A stretch of 64,000 bases of DNA from Silurus meridionalis (GCF_014805685.1 NC_060911.1:7897212-7961211); one strand, 5' to 3'. Shown: positions 1 through 13,605, counted from the first letter of the stretch. Program-made: numbers and translations. The notes: generated by a model not told the origin, from the letters alone.

Positions 1-356
1 TGCCGTGGGTGGTTAATTTCTAAAGCAGTGTGAGCATTTTAATTCCTTTCATCTTTTTTGCTTCCTATACCTTCCCTTTCTCTTCAAAAGGAAAGCAGTA
101 TACGCATTAGGCTAGCGACACTAATCACATCACTAGGTATATAAAATGCACGAGCATTAGGTTTGTCATCTTTTTTACTTCATGAAAGAATTGAAGTCTA
201 CATTTTGAGCCAATTGTAAAGCTCTAAGCAATCTTCACGAGGCTATTAAATATTAAAAACCAGTCCAGGCATGAAATTCTAAACCATATTAATTAGTTTG
301 AAATGCTGAAGTAAAGATTTCTGCACTGACACATTCTATTGGGAATTTTCTGATTG

Positions 357-358
<2 letters not shown>

Positions 359-434
<76 letters not shown>
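359..434. repeat. (AT)n microsatellite, duplication copy 1
   Basis: Perfect TA dinucleotide tract inside the first copy of the tandem duplication. Confidence 0.97.
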
Positions 435-437
<3 letters not shown>

Positions 438-2328
438 CTAGCCAAGCATTACATTTGAAAGATATCTAAATTATATTATCTGAGCTGTAACGTCTTTTAA
501 ACTCCTCTATAATTACTCCTTCAGATGAAATATGCCCAGGCAGTGAACCACACATATTGCTTAGAAATCATTAGCAAGAAAGATTTGTTTTTGTAGACAC
601 GCTGGAGATTTGGAGATTCATCTGCTCCTACAGTAGGCATAATCTTCACCAGGCAAATGAATGTGTTCATTAATAGGTCAATTAGTGTAGGACATAATAT
701 TAGTTCAACATGAAGAGAAGTAAATGAAGAGAAGGGAATAAATGAGGGAGAGTCAGAAAGGGGGGCTGTTAATGTGTTTCTTTCAACTCAAAGGGTTAAA
801 GCCATAAGCCATAGTGATAACCAGAAAGATATCCAGATGGAGAAAGACAGATTCCCAAGGACGAGTAGAATTTAACCACCTAACAGCAAATCATATCCAA
901 CCTCGGTCTAAACTCTGAGAGCTGCCAGGCCTCAATCGTCAACACCAATCCGATTTTTTGAGGATTTTAGCAAACACTAAAGCTGATTTTAAAGATAATA
1001 ACCTGCTAAACTCCTGCTTATTTCTAACCTTTGACGTCTAATCTTCTGACCTATGGACATTGAGACTGTAAGATGTTGAATTTGTTTTTTGTTTGTTTTG
1101 TTTTGCTTTCTCCAAATTCTCTAAAGGGAGCTTTGATAATGAGCGCCTGGCTATTGCCAGACAAAGAATCCCATACAGACTTGGTCGGGTAGTAGACGAG
1201 TGGCTACTCGACAAAGGTAATAAACTCCATTAATCCCACTTAATGAGCTAATCGTCTAATTGACTTAACCACATCTCTGAAAGAGGGGCAGACCCATCAG
1301 TGCTTGTTGTAATTCCCCAGCATTTGGCGACAAAACAGACAGCAGAAGGGCCAAAATGAGAAAACTAATGAACTATCCAGTGTGTTATCGTGTACTGATC
1401 ATAATGGTCATGAATCAGCCTCTTTTAAACAAGAGCTTCATGGATTAATTGTAATTGTATTCAGTATCATGAGTATCATGATATCTATTTCTGTGAAATT
1501 GTGTAGATATATCCTGTAGAAAAAAAATTTGAATATCTTAAATAGATATTTTGAATAGAAATGGATTTATATAAAAAAGTAATTATTTGTAATTCTTTGA
1601 CACTGGATTATACAATATGTCCAAAAATGTATTTCTTGACATGGGACTGCACCTCTTCAGAGTATTAACCCTACCAATAACAAGCACATAACATCCCCTA
1701 ACCCCAAAGCAACAGCCATACCCCTTACAAACTGGTTATTACGCTTAATCAACATCCCAGTGTACATGGCTGTTGTGAATTGATGGAAATCATGTTAATC
1801 ATGGAAGCATTAAGCCAATTATGACCTTGATCCCAGTTTGGGCAATTGAACCTTTATGCTCATAATTATGGGCATCTTTAAAAGTTAAAGGGACTGAACG
1901 ATCTCAAATTGACTCAACTTTAACCCTTTGAGTGCCAGACACCCCACCCTGCGTGTGCGCTATTGTTGGTGATGCCGTAGGTGGTTAATTTCTAAAGCAG
2001 TGTGAGCATTTTAATTCCTTTCATCTTTTTTGCTTCCTATACCTTCCCTTTCTCTTCAAAAGGAAAGCAGTATACGCATTAGGCTAGCGACACTAATCAC
2101 ATCACTAGGTATATAAAATGCACGAGCATTAGGTTTGTCATCTTTTTTACTTCATGAAAGAATTGAAGTCTACATTTTGAGCCAATTGTAAAGCTCTAAG
2201 CAATCTTCACGAGGCTATTAAATATTAAAAACCAGTCCAGGCATGAAATTCTAAACCATATTAATTAGTTTGAAATGCTGAAGTAAAGATTTCTGCACTG
2301 ACACATTCTATTGGGAATTTTCTGATTG

Positions 2329-2332
<4 letters not shown>

Positions 2333-2400
<68 letters not shown>
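2333..2400. repeat. (AT)n microsatellite, duplication copy 2
   Basis: Counterpart of the tract at 359-434, shorter by about three units. It is the main length difference between the duplicate copies. Confidence 0.97.
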
Positions 2401-2403
<3 letters not shown>

Positions 2404-2940
2404 CTAGCCAAGCATTACATTTGAAAGATATCTAAATTATATTATCTGAGCTGTAACGTCTTTTAAACTCCTCTATAATTACTCCTTCAGATGAAATATG
2501 CCCAGGCAGTGAACCACACATATTGCTTAGAAATCATTAGCAAGAAAGATTTGTTTTTGTAGACACGCTGGAGATTTGGAGATTCATCTGCTCCTACAGT
2601 AGGCATAATCTTCACCAGGCAAATGAATGTGTTCATTAATAGGTCAATTAGTGTAGGACATAATATTAGTTCAACATGAAGAGAAGTAAATGAAGAGAAG
2701 GGAATAAATGAGGGAGAGTCAGAAAGGGGGGCTGTTAATGTGTTTCTTTCAACTCAAAGGGTTAAAGCCATAAGCCATAGTGATAACCAGAAAGATATCC
2801 AGATGGAGAAAGACAGATTCCCAAGGACGAGTAGAATTTAACCACCTAACAGCAAATCATATCCAACCTCGGTCTAAACTCTGAGAGCTGCCAGGCCTCC
2901 AATCGTCAACACCAATCCGATTTTTTTTTGAGGATTTTAG

Positions 2941-4838
2941 CTTAACAGGCAAGCTCTCAGTCATAAACCTATTTCTAAATGCACATAACCTTTGAAAATA
3001 TTTGGATAAATATAATCGTAACTGTATCCAAGACATACCTAAACACACCACTAACCAGATTTAAATTATTTTAAACCAAAATTAACTAGTCGTGTATTAT
3101 CGTGTACATGTCACCGCCAGCCTTACTTCCCTAACAGACTGCAAACTCAGAGGGTTAAAACCTTGACATGGTTTGTGGAAAAGCTACACATTGTAATAAT
3201 CTAATGCCTGACCATTGGATGACTAAAGGTTTCAAGAGATTTTTGTGAAACGAAATGAGGTCCCTTTAACATTTATTGTAATGTAACCATATTGATGTTT
3301 GTGATGTACTATGATGAGACTCATGAATCTTATTTGACTGATTGAAAATTGGCCGATTTTTATGTCAAATGTGGCACATTTTTACAACCTAATTTTGTAT
3401 TGTCTGTAATTGTGCATGTATGAATCTGCCCACTGTGTATTGGTTTAAAGGGAATATCAAATTTTTTTAGCTGTTGGGTCTCTCACACTGCATGGTCTCT
3501 CTGAAATGACAGTAATCTAATCTCCTATCTCGGTTATCAACAGGAATTTGGCTTTTTCTTTAATAAAAGTACAAAAAGAAGTCATTATGCTACGAAAAGT
3601 GAAATGTTTTCTTCTCATCAAAAACATTTATTTTTTTCTCCCCAAGAGCTGCATTCGTTCTCGTTTTTGCTGTGGCTCAGATTTTTCCTCATGTTCCGGA
3701 TGGCCAGTATTCCTCCCGACATTGAGGTCGATGAGAGCGAGCACGTGTAGGACATGTTACAGTGAGGGAGTTATAAATCCAAAGCGGCAGCAGTTATAGC
3801 AGCTCGATGGAGGGGAAAAAGAAGTCACTAAACTTTGCAACGACTCGATTCCACCGAAAGCCACTCGGTCGTGTCATCTCGTTTTCTGAAGCCGCGCTCC
3901 TCTGTTCCCTCATCCCTAGCATCCTCCCATCACTCCATATCTCATTACATTTCCTTTTTTGATCCCTGCTGCCTTCCGTGTTCTTGCTCCCTCTTTTTTA
4001 AACTTACTCCGTATCTCTAATCCTCTCCCATTTGTCTCCTACGGTCCTAACTTTTCACTACGCCTACTGTAAATGCCTTGTAGCAGCCATGCATAATCAG
4101 GGCTACCCTTAATTTATACTATAGGTGTATGTTGCATTCTACTAACTCTATTATATTACAGTAAAATTTGTCATGGTTCACCTTATGAGTTCTTCATAAA
4201 TAGAAACAAATAATTTAAAAAAAGATCCTGTAATTGGCTCAACTAATGTAGTTTAATTAAAAAATTTTAAGTCAATTACACTCATAGTACAGTGAAAGCA
4301 TAAACAATCTTATTTATAGTACAATAAAATCCAATGCCTAATAAAACTATTCAGGCTTTAAGCAATACAGCCATATGCATGTAATATCGTTGAACGCTAT
4401 TGAGAAACATCAAGCTATATAAATATTCTCTATACCTAATTTAGTAATAAAATAATACATGCATTCTATAAATAGAACCAAAAATGTTATGCTAACTGTT
4501 AAATTAGATCTGATGATGATATGATTCAGCCTGAGCCCCCATCATCTCTAAGGCTTATACCGTTGTTTTATAAGTTTGGCACTTTATACGCATTTTGCAC
4601 TTTGTACAGCTTTAATGATGAGCATGATTCATCTACACCATAGGATTATGAGCCACTGTAGTATGGTAACTTCTAATAAATAAGCTTTTGCTTCTTTATT
4701 AGTCTAATGGAGCAATAATGTGGATAACATGAAACATAAATGTCTCTCATCCTTGTCTAAGGATAGACAACCAGACAATTTTTTTTTTTTTTTTTTTTAA
4801 TTAAAGCCCACTATTTCCCAATTTAACAGGAAGGGACC
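2941..4838. other. non-coding sequence, no feature recognised
   Basis: AT-rich sequence, presumably nrxn2 intron. Only short chance open frames are present. A T run of about 20 lies at 4779-4798 just before the hAT-like element. I see no exon, RNA gene or recognisable repeat here. Confidence 0.5.
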
Positions 4839-5036
4839 CTCTAAATCAGTGATCCCCAACCTTTTTGGCACCACGGACCGGTTTAATGTCGGACAATATT
4901 TTCACGGACCGGCCTTTAAGGTGTGGCGGATAAATACAACAAAATAAAATGATACGACCGGCATAAAACCTGGTATTTTCTAAATATAATAATAAACGTG
5001 AATCCACTGTGTTTTTTACTCGCTTGGGGGTTTGAA

Positions 5037-6760
5037 TTTTTTTTTTTTTTTTTTTTTTCCAAATTTTTTATTGAAAAATCAACATTGACAGATACAAAAA
5101 TGTAAACAGAAATTCTCAGTTTTTCTTTTTAAACAAACACAGAAAGAAAACATCCCCACCCCCCAAAACACAGACAAAACCCCAGACAAAGACACACACA
5201 CACACACACACACACATGCACATGCACACACACCCCACATCCCCCTGCTTAAACAACTGAAGAAACAGAACAAAGGTCATGCATACAGTCCAATTTTGAC
5301 CACTTTAGATCTTTAACCAGGTAGCACCCGTAGTCTCCTAAAATAAGAAATAACAGGTTGCCACTTGCAAAAAAAAGTGCCAGTAGAACCCCTCAGTGTA
5401 TATTTTATTTTCTCCAACTTAAGAAAAAACATTAAGTCTTTAAACCACCGAGAGATGGAAGGACATCCTATTGTTTTCCAATGAAGAAGTATGCAACGTC
5501 TGGCCAATAAAGATGAGAAAGCTAAAACATCTTTGTGTGCAGAACTCAGTGATACCGACTCGCCGGTAACCCCAAATATAGCGATCAGTGGGCATGTCAA
5601 TTGCACTCCAAATATGGAGGACATAACGCTGAAAAAACCTGTCCAGAATGCATGCAATTTCGGGCACAGAAAAAACATATGACTCAAATGACAGGGGGAA
5701 GCATGACATCTGTCACATCTGTCCTCAACCCCAGGATAGATCTTTGCCTGCTTCGATTTGGAAAGATGAATTCTGTACAAAACCTTAAACTGAATGAGGC
5801 TGAGGCGGGCACAGGAAGTGGTAGTTCGTATCCTATCCACGGCCTTCTCCCACCGTTCATCGCCAAACTGCAGCCCCAACTCCTCCTCCCATGCGGTCCT
5901 GGTTTTATCTGTATCACAGCTATCGAGAGATAAAATAAAACTGTATATCCGGGAAATCAAACCAGGCTGGTGTGGGGCAAACATGACTAAACTCTCCCAA
6001 GGTTGCTTGGGGGGTACAGAGGGAAAATTGGGAAGGCATTTAGATACAAAGCTGCGGACTTGGAGATATCGAAAAAAATGAGCTGTAGGCAGCCCATACT
6101 CCAAGGACAGGCTGGTGAAACTTCTAAAGACGCCATCTTTGTACAAATTGTAAAGTTGCTTGACGCCTTTTTCATGCCACAGTGAGAAAGCTGAATCCAA
6201 AAGTGACGGGGGAAACAAATGATTTCTATTCAAGGGACCCAGTGCTGATAGAGCCCTAAATTTAAAGTGACGCCTAAACTGAAACCAAATCTTAAGTGTG
6301 TTCAGCACGACTGGATTGTCAGTATATTGAGACGGTTTGACCGGAAAAGGTGAGCAAAGCAGAGCAGATACAGAGGACGATCTACAAGACAGTAGCTCTA
6401 GATTGCACCAAGTGGATTCTGTTGAATCGTACCAGAAGTTCAGTTTTTGGATATGTGCAGCCCAGTAGTATATTTGAAAATTGGGCAAAGCAAGCCCACC
6501 ACTGAGCCTACATCTCTGCAATAAAGCCTTACGGATTCTGGGCGGTTTTCCACTCCAAAGAAAAGAATTAATGATTCTATCTAAAGAATCAAAAAAATAC
6601 TTGGGTAAAAATAGCGGAAGCGATCGAAAAAAATAAAGAAACTTGGGCAGAACATTCATTTTAACTGCATTAATTTTTCCTGTTAATGACAGAGGCAGAC
6701 TGCCCCACCTCTGAAAATCCGACTTCATGTCCGCCACAAGCGGAGCGAGATTGGCATGAA
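5037..6760 (-). mobile_element. 5'-truncated L1-type LINE, ORF2 C-terminal region
   Basis: The - strand is open from 6872 to 5313 (519 residues). From about residue 38 the protein matches the region after the reverse transcriptase of L1-type ORF2, with SDFQRWGSLPLSLTGKINAV and WSGKPPRIRKALLQRCRLSG. Further on is a CDRCHASPCHLSHMF zinc-knuckle-like (zf-RVT) segment. The catalytic FADD part and the endonuclease are missing, so the copy is 5'-truncated and inactive. The 3' end has an AATAAA signal (5067-5072) and a poly(A) tail, seen as T at 5037-5058 on the + strand. The 14-bp repeat gggggtttgaattt at 5026-5039 and 6761-6774 is the target duplication. It lies inside the hAT-like element. The long intact frame suggests a fairly young insertion. 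Confidence 0.88.
5191..5214. repeat. (AC)n microsatellite
   Basis: Dinucleotide tract in the 3' region of the L1-type LINE, followed by mixed CA/TGCA sequence. Confidence 0.9.
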
Positions 6761-7061
6761 GGGGGTTTGAATTTAGCGGTAATGTATTATGTGTTACCAG
6801 TCGGAGCAGCCTCTTTAAGAAGGTTGCGGATGGAGGTAAGACATGTGACCGAGGCATCTTAACATGCATCAAGAGTCAGTCATAGACAGATGTGGCGGAG
6901 AAAATCCGGTCATTTTCCAAAATAAAACATCGGTGAAAATCAGATAATAAATAAAACAGAAATAATGTAAGTTATGTAATCTTTCTATGTGGCCCGGTAC
7001 CAATTGACCCACGAACCGGTGCCGGTCCGCAGCCCGGGGATTGGGGACCACTGATCTAAGT

Positions 7062-8440
7062 GACCAATCACAGAGATTTTTCTATAACTTTTGCCATACA
7101 TGCAATATAAACTTTTAATAATAAATTATTTATTAATATATTGTGAATTTCGGTGGTGCAGTATTTAGTCCACAGTATTCACAATATATTAGCTTTAAAT
7201 GATTATACTCTGTAAGGCTTATTGCATCTTTCCTTTTGTTCTCATCAGGAAAAAAAAAGGTTTTTTCAGATTGCAAGATCCTTCACGATTCTAAAGTTAA
7301 TGCCCAGATAAGTGTACAAAAGGTTATACCTTTTGTACACTTATCTGGCAAATATCTACAAAAATCAAGGTTGCACAATTTAATTTCCTCTTGTTTTAAA
7401 AGTTCCATCTGCAACTCTGATGTTGGTGCCAATAACATTACATGTATGTTGATCTAAAATTCATGCTTTAGTTTGAAACAACTATTTCTCAACCAGATTG
7501 CAACTTCCATTACCTGTTTTTTTAAGCTCATCACGGCAGTGCATATATTCTTCTTAAACAGAGAAAATTAGAACAAAATTGGAGGTTGTTTGTTTCAGAC
7601 TAATCCTTTATAAGAATGATGCTAATTTGGATTGTATTCGTGCTGATTGCTAACGAGCAAACCCTCCCACTCAATTCGGTGTCATGAAATATTGTCTTAA
7701 ACTAGGGACATGCCATTCTGCCTACATAACAGCTCCCTTTCACCATTTTTTTACTTGATCTTTAATGGCTTTATTTCTTCTCTGTCTTTCTTGTTAACAT
7801 TCACCATTACCCTCTTTCTCTGTTTCTCTTTCTGGAGTCCAGCAGTTTCCTTATCTGATGCAATTATGCTACTGTATTTCTGTCCCTGCCGACGAGGCGT
7901 AGGATGTCATTTGCTTGTCTACTGTTGCCCTGTATGGACAGGACTGTGATCTTGGTGAAAGAGTCTCTGTGAATCAACCCGTATGGCAAAGGAGCTCCCA
8001 CAGTCCACCCTTGCCAGTCCTTGAATTAAATTTTAGTGTCCACTTTCTTTTCTTACTTGTTTTCTTTCCTCACCTTCAAACCTAACGTTCTCCTGTCACG
8101 AGCAATTTTCCTCACGCCTTTCTTTCTCAAACACTACTGATTCACCGCACTGGAAAATCGCCTACTTGGGCTTTTAGAAAAGCAACAAAAAAGAAAGTTC
8201 AGCACTTAATTACCAGTACATGCCTTGTGCTGAGGAGATAACTGCCACCCACTTCCATAATCAACTCTGGCAGCCTCACCCAGTCAAAGCAGGAGATGAG
8301 GAATACTTAAAGAATCAAGGACTCTGTTTCACTCTTTTTCCTTCTATGACAGCCGGACCCTGGTAGGAAAACATTTGCCATGTTTCTCTCGAGCAGAGAA
8401 ATACAGATACATCACCTAGCTAATCATTTTCTTAATACTA
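7062..8440. other. non-coding sequence with one perfect hairpin
   Basis: No exon or known repeat is recognised. The only clear structure is the inverted repeat at 7304-7348. Confidence 0.5.
7304..7348. repeat. perfect 21-bp inverted repeat, 3-nt loop
   Basis: The arm at 7304-7324 (ccagataagtgtacaaaagg plus t) is exactly complementary to 7328-7348, with TAT between. Neither flank matches any transposon end seen in this window. Confidence 0.95.
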
Positions 8441-8443
8441 TAT

Positions 8444-9176
8444 ACAAGGTGGTATCAAAAAGTTTTGAGACTAATGGTGCTGACTGGTGCTATTCTGACT
8501 ACGTGCATTACCACATCTGCAATTTCATCATGGACAGCAAGTTAGAACAAGGAGCAAACATGGAATTCTGAGTGAAACTGTGCAAATCTGTCTGTCGTTT
8601 GACATGGCATATGTTTGACATACTGCAAAGCTGCAATGAGTCGTTCAAGGTGTTTCAAGTGTCAAGTGAGCTTCAAGAGCTGAAGAATGTCACTGGAAGA
8701 CAATCAGGAGATCAGGAAGACCTTTAACCCACCCACCCTATTCTCTAGATTTGGCTCTTGCGGACCTCACCCTCTTCCCGAAGATGAAGATCCATTTTGA
8801 CTTCCAGCTCATATTCCAGAAGTGGCAGGAACACTTAGGGCACTGTATTGCTGTGCAAGGGGACTATTTTGAAGGTGATAGTGTGTAAGCATAGATAAAT
8901 AAAGTAAAAAAACTTTCTTTCGGCTTCTCCCATTAGAGGTCGCCACAGCGGACCGTCCGCATGTTTGATTTGGCACATGTTTTTACGCTGAATGCCCTTC
9001 CTAACGCAACCCTCCCCATTTATCCGGGCTTGGGACCGGCACTAAGGTTTGTGCAACCCTAATGGATCCCCTGACCGGGGATCGAACCTAGGCCACAGCG
9101 GTGAGAGCGCCGCATCCTAACCACTAAACCACCAGGGAACCCAAGCATAGATAAATAAAGATACCACCTCGTACTA
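8444..9176 (+). mobile_element. decayed mariner-like transposon, copy 1
   Basis: The left end CAAGGTGGTATCAAAAAG and the right end (GATACCACCTCG, inverse) form terminal inverted repeats next to TA. The inside has remnants shared with the copy at 10625, such as TTTGGCTCTTGCGGACC and CTTCCCGAAGATGAAGAT, which correspond to the mariner D,D34D motif region PDLA..F.F..K.K. There is no continuous frame, so it is dead. A SINE at 8905-9142 interrupts it. Confidence 0.8.
8905..9142 (-). mobile_element. tRNA-Glu-derived SINE with RTE-related body
   Basis: Read on the - strand it starts with a tRNA-Glu-like head: A box TGGTTTAGTGGTTAGG, a GGCGCTCTCACCGC anticodon-arm region and B box GGTTCGATCCC, ending CGGTCAGGGGATCC. 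The body after that (about 9058 to 8960) matches the sequence before the endonuclease frame of the RTE LINE at 58370-58490 (for example AAATGGGGAGGGTTGCGTTA). The tail GGCGACCTCTAATGGGAGAA resembles RTE 3' ends and runs into A/T-rich sequence. An exact 18-bp target duplication, aagcatagataaataaag, flanks it at 8887-8904 and 9143-9160. The preserved tRNA part suggests a young insertion. Confidence 0.9.
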
Positions 9177-10613
<1,437 letters not shown>

Positions 10614-10624
10614 TGCATATACAC

Positions 10625-11142
10625 AAGGTGGTATCACAAGGTGGTATCAAAAAGACTATATGGTGCAATTCTGACCACATCTGAGATATTATCATGGACA
10701 GCAAGAACAAATTAAAGAGCGGAAGAACATCTCTGAAAGAGAGATCAGGAACACATTTAATGATCTTAACCCCCGAAAATATCGAAACCATTCGCCAACT
10801 TGTGAATGACGATCGTCAGAGAACAATCCACATGATCTCACTTCCGGAGCCACCCTACTTGCCAGATTTGGCTCCTGCGAACTTCACCTTCTTCCAGAAG
10901 ATGAAGCTCAAAGGTCACCATTTTGACACCATTGCAGACATTCAGCGCGAATCGCAGAAGGTGCTTGACGCGCTTTGAAAAGAAAACTTCCAGGACACCT
11001 TCCAGAAGTATCAGTAATCCTGGGAGCGCTGTATTGCTGTGCAAGGGGGCTATTTTAAAAGTGATAGTGTGTAAACATAGATAAATATAGTACCTTCTTG
11101 TAAACAGAGAAAGTCTTAAAACTTTGATACTACCTCGTATGT
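10625..11142 (+). mobile_element. decayed mariner-like transposon, copy 2
   Basis: The left end has CAAGGTGGTATCACAAGGTGGTATC (the end motif twice) and the right end ACTTTGATACTACCTCGTA is its inverse. The frame at 10694-10978 retains PDLAPANFTFFQKMKLKGHH then FDTIADIQRES, the last catalytic motif of mariner transposases (D,D34D: PYxPDLAPxDFxLFxxLK) with the final aspartate replaced by asparagine. Internally deleted to about 0.5 kb and inactive. It sits between two AT microsatellites (10468-10610 and 11163-11231). Confidence 0.85.
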
Positions 11143-11158
11143 ATGTATGTATATACTG

Positions 11159-11162
<4 letters not shown>

Positions 11163-11231
<69 letters not shown>
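11163..11231. repeat. (AT)n microsatellite
   Basis: TA dinucleotide tract downstream of mariner copy 2, preceded by GTAT repeats. Confidence 0.97.
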
Positions 11232-11233
<2 letters not shown>

Positions 11234-12690
11234 ATGCTGTAGTTTGAAAATGTTGACGCGATATAAGCCGATGACCCCAATCTACATCATGCTCCTTGTA
11301 AAACTGCTATGCCATACTTTTTCTTATCTTTACTAAAGAATTGAAAAGCTGCCAATCCCTTCTCCTCTGGATCAGGATTTTTTACGAAGCATTGCACTTA
11401 ATTCTTGTGCTCCACTGATTCCCTCTGGCGGTTTTGAAGTCCTCTGGCCTCAGAGAGCTTTTAAGATACTATACCGTATCTTTACTCAAGCACCATTCAT
11501 TGGTTTTCTGTCTGAACCGTCCAGCTCACCTCTTCCTGCCCACAATTCCTTCCTGTCCACCAATCAAGCTGCAAACTTATAATGGAGACTTTAGTCTTGA
11601 GCCTCTTTTAGCCCATTTTACTTTTCTCTCTACGTTTCATTTTCTTACGTCTTGTAGCATGACAGCCTGTATGATACACACAAGCCACTGTTGAGGATTG
11701 TTATTAGCAATGCATTGTCCCCCCCCTTTCCCTTATTACTCTGTCCATCTTTAAAAGTTTCATTTAAACCCCTTTTGCTCATCTTTATTCTTCTACATGA
11801 AACTAAGTCTGTACAGATGACATTTGCTTGCCCTTAATTGTCTCTCTAGCCAGCTGCCACTTTTTATTTGACTAGGCAACACAAACCATTTAACAGCAAA
11901 GATTAAACACGCAGCTGTTAATGGCCAATAGAGAGGTGGGATGTAACAAAGTCCAATAACTTCAAAGGAAATACTACATTTCAAAAGTAGAATTCTTACT
12001 TTCTAGGAATTTTTATAGATACCTGCTTATAGTACGTTGTTCCTCCCCAACCTGTTGCCACACCATTATCTTAAAAGAATAAACAAGGAATAAAGCTATA
12101 GCTAGTTAACCTTAGCTGATGTTTCCCCACAGTCATTAGTCCCTTTGGTTTCTTGGTAAGAAAGGCACTAATTTACCATCAGCGACAGTGATGTGCAGTG
12201 CCATTTTGTGCAGTGCCATCACCTTTTTAAAATCTCTCTCTGCATAGTTTAATGGTTTTGGCAGTGTTTTATTCAAAAATTGTACCACGACAGATTCATC
12301 CTTATCTACGTATGGATCTAAAAATAGCTACAGCTGCTTACTGATGCAAATATATAGGAAGCTACCTAAATAAGATGTAAGTGTAGGTTCTAAATATGGT
12401 GTAATTTCTTGGGAAACAGCACAAATATGACTGTGGTGGATACCAGCTGCAAGCAATTTATTTCAGTTTGTTGACAGTTTGCCTGATATAATTGTCACAC
12501 ACAGCCACAAAACTCTTGTATAAGGCATTATAGCATTGCCTACACCATGCGTGGGCAGTCCTATGTGATGTTTTCCCATAAACTTGGGTTAAGATTCCAT
12601 TAGGGGGAATTCACTGAATTTTACCGAATGTTCTCCCTTTAGAAGCCTTAAAACCTGTCAGTAAATTTCGCTATTTATGGTCCGGCCACT
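11232..12690. other. non-coding sequence, no feature recognised
   Basis: No exon or clear repeat is visible. Open frames are short and without known motifs. Confidence 0.5.
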
Positions 12691-12699
12691 GGGGACAAA

Positions 12700-13300
12700 T
12701 TCTTAATGCACAATGCCACAAAATTTGAAAATAACAATGATCATGCACTTGGTCAAGCTGCAGACCAGTCTCGCCTTTTCGATGATGGGCTCTTCGAGTG
12801 TGAAAACTGTTGCTTCGGGTCGTACATTCGTAGATTCATCCACAAGTTGGAGGTAATGATCCTCAACCTAAAGGACGGGTCATCCACGGCACGCTGATGG
12901 AATCCTTGTTCAAATGACATTAGGATCGCCTCGACAGTTCCGTATGGCACATGGACTGTGGTGGATTGTTCTCTGACAATCATCATGCGCAAGTTGCTGA
13001 ATGGTATCAGAATTTTCTGGAGTTGAGCTTGTCGAAGGTCTTTCAGATATCATATTGTCTTCCAGTGATGTTATTAGTGTTATCGAAACACTTTGACTGA
13101 CTCATTTCAGCAGCGCATTAAAATTGTAGGATCAGATCAAATGTCTCTCTGGCAGATTTTCCCAGTTTCACGCAGAATTTCACATTTGCTGTTTTTTTAA
13201 CTTGTTGTTCATGATGAAATCGAAGACATGGCAACACACATGGTCAGAATAACACCAGTTAGCACCATTAGTTTTAAAACTTTTTGATACCACATCGTGA
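12700..13300 (-). mobile_element. decayed mariner-like transposon, copy 3
   Basis: The + strand right end TTTTTGATACCACATCGTG is the inverse of the end motif of copies 1 and 2, so the 5' end faces right. The adjoining sequence repeats copy 1 internal sequence in inverse. The - strand frame at 12992-12753 includes YDPKQQFSHSKSPSSKRRD, matching the mariner segment between the first and second catalytic aspartates (usually DPETKQQSSQWKSPxSPRPKK). Frameshifts and stops make it inactive. The left boundary is not defined. Confidence 0.75.
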
Positions 13301-13605
13301 GATTCCATTAAGGGCCTAAAAGTATACTTAAGAGTGACCTTTGTGGGTGATTTGGTTGGAAGCAGCTGATATTTAATAGGAATCAAGGGTTCTTCAAGGA
13401 TTTTTAGAATATTTATGATTTCTAGAGGTCTAAAGAGATTCAACTTGTGAACTTTTCCTCCTCAGGGACAAAACCAGAGTCGTTTAGGTTATTTGTTTAA
13501 ATGTACTCAGGTCTGGGTAACTGTCTTGCATTTGGAATATATTTGCCCTGTAACTTCATTTCTTATTTACAAGCCAAGCTCGAAACATGATCTAAAGCAT
13601 GGTCA

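Larger units (their letters stand above)
1..2940. repeat. tandem duplication, about 1.97-kb unit (first copy cut by window edge)
   Basis: Positions 1-970 recur at 1973-2940 almost base for base at an offset of 1972. The differences seen are a slightly shorter AT microsatellite in the second copy, one inserted C near 2900 and a longer T run near 2925. Similarity stops at the same motif (GAGGATTTTAG) in both. This fits a simple head-to-tail duplication in which copy 2 is about 971-2940 and copy 1 began about 1 kb before the window. No coding potential is seen. It may be a recent duplication or an assembly artefact. Confidence 0.9.
4847..7053. mobile_element. hAT-like non-autonomous DNA transposon, split by a LINE
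   Basis: The left end begins CAGTGATCCCCAACC and the right end, read on the - strand, begins CAGTGGTCCCCAATCC. Both ends are rich in GGACCGG motifs. The 8-bp flanks ctctaaat (4839-4846) and atctaagt (7054-7061) agree at six of eight places and share TCTAA, as expected of hAT target duplications. The element's own parts are 4847-5025 and about 6775-7053; an L1-type LINE separates them. No transposase is visible in the remaining parts, so it is probably non-autonomous. Family assignment rests on the termini and target-site pattern only. Confidence 0.75.

Noticed and set aside
3548..4020. Two + strand frames that might be exons
   Set aside because: No splice-bounded peptide resembling neurexin or any family known to me; composition like the surrounding non-coding DNA.
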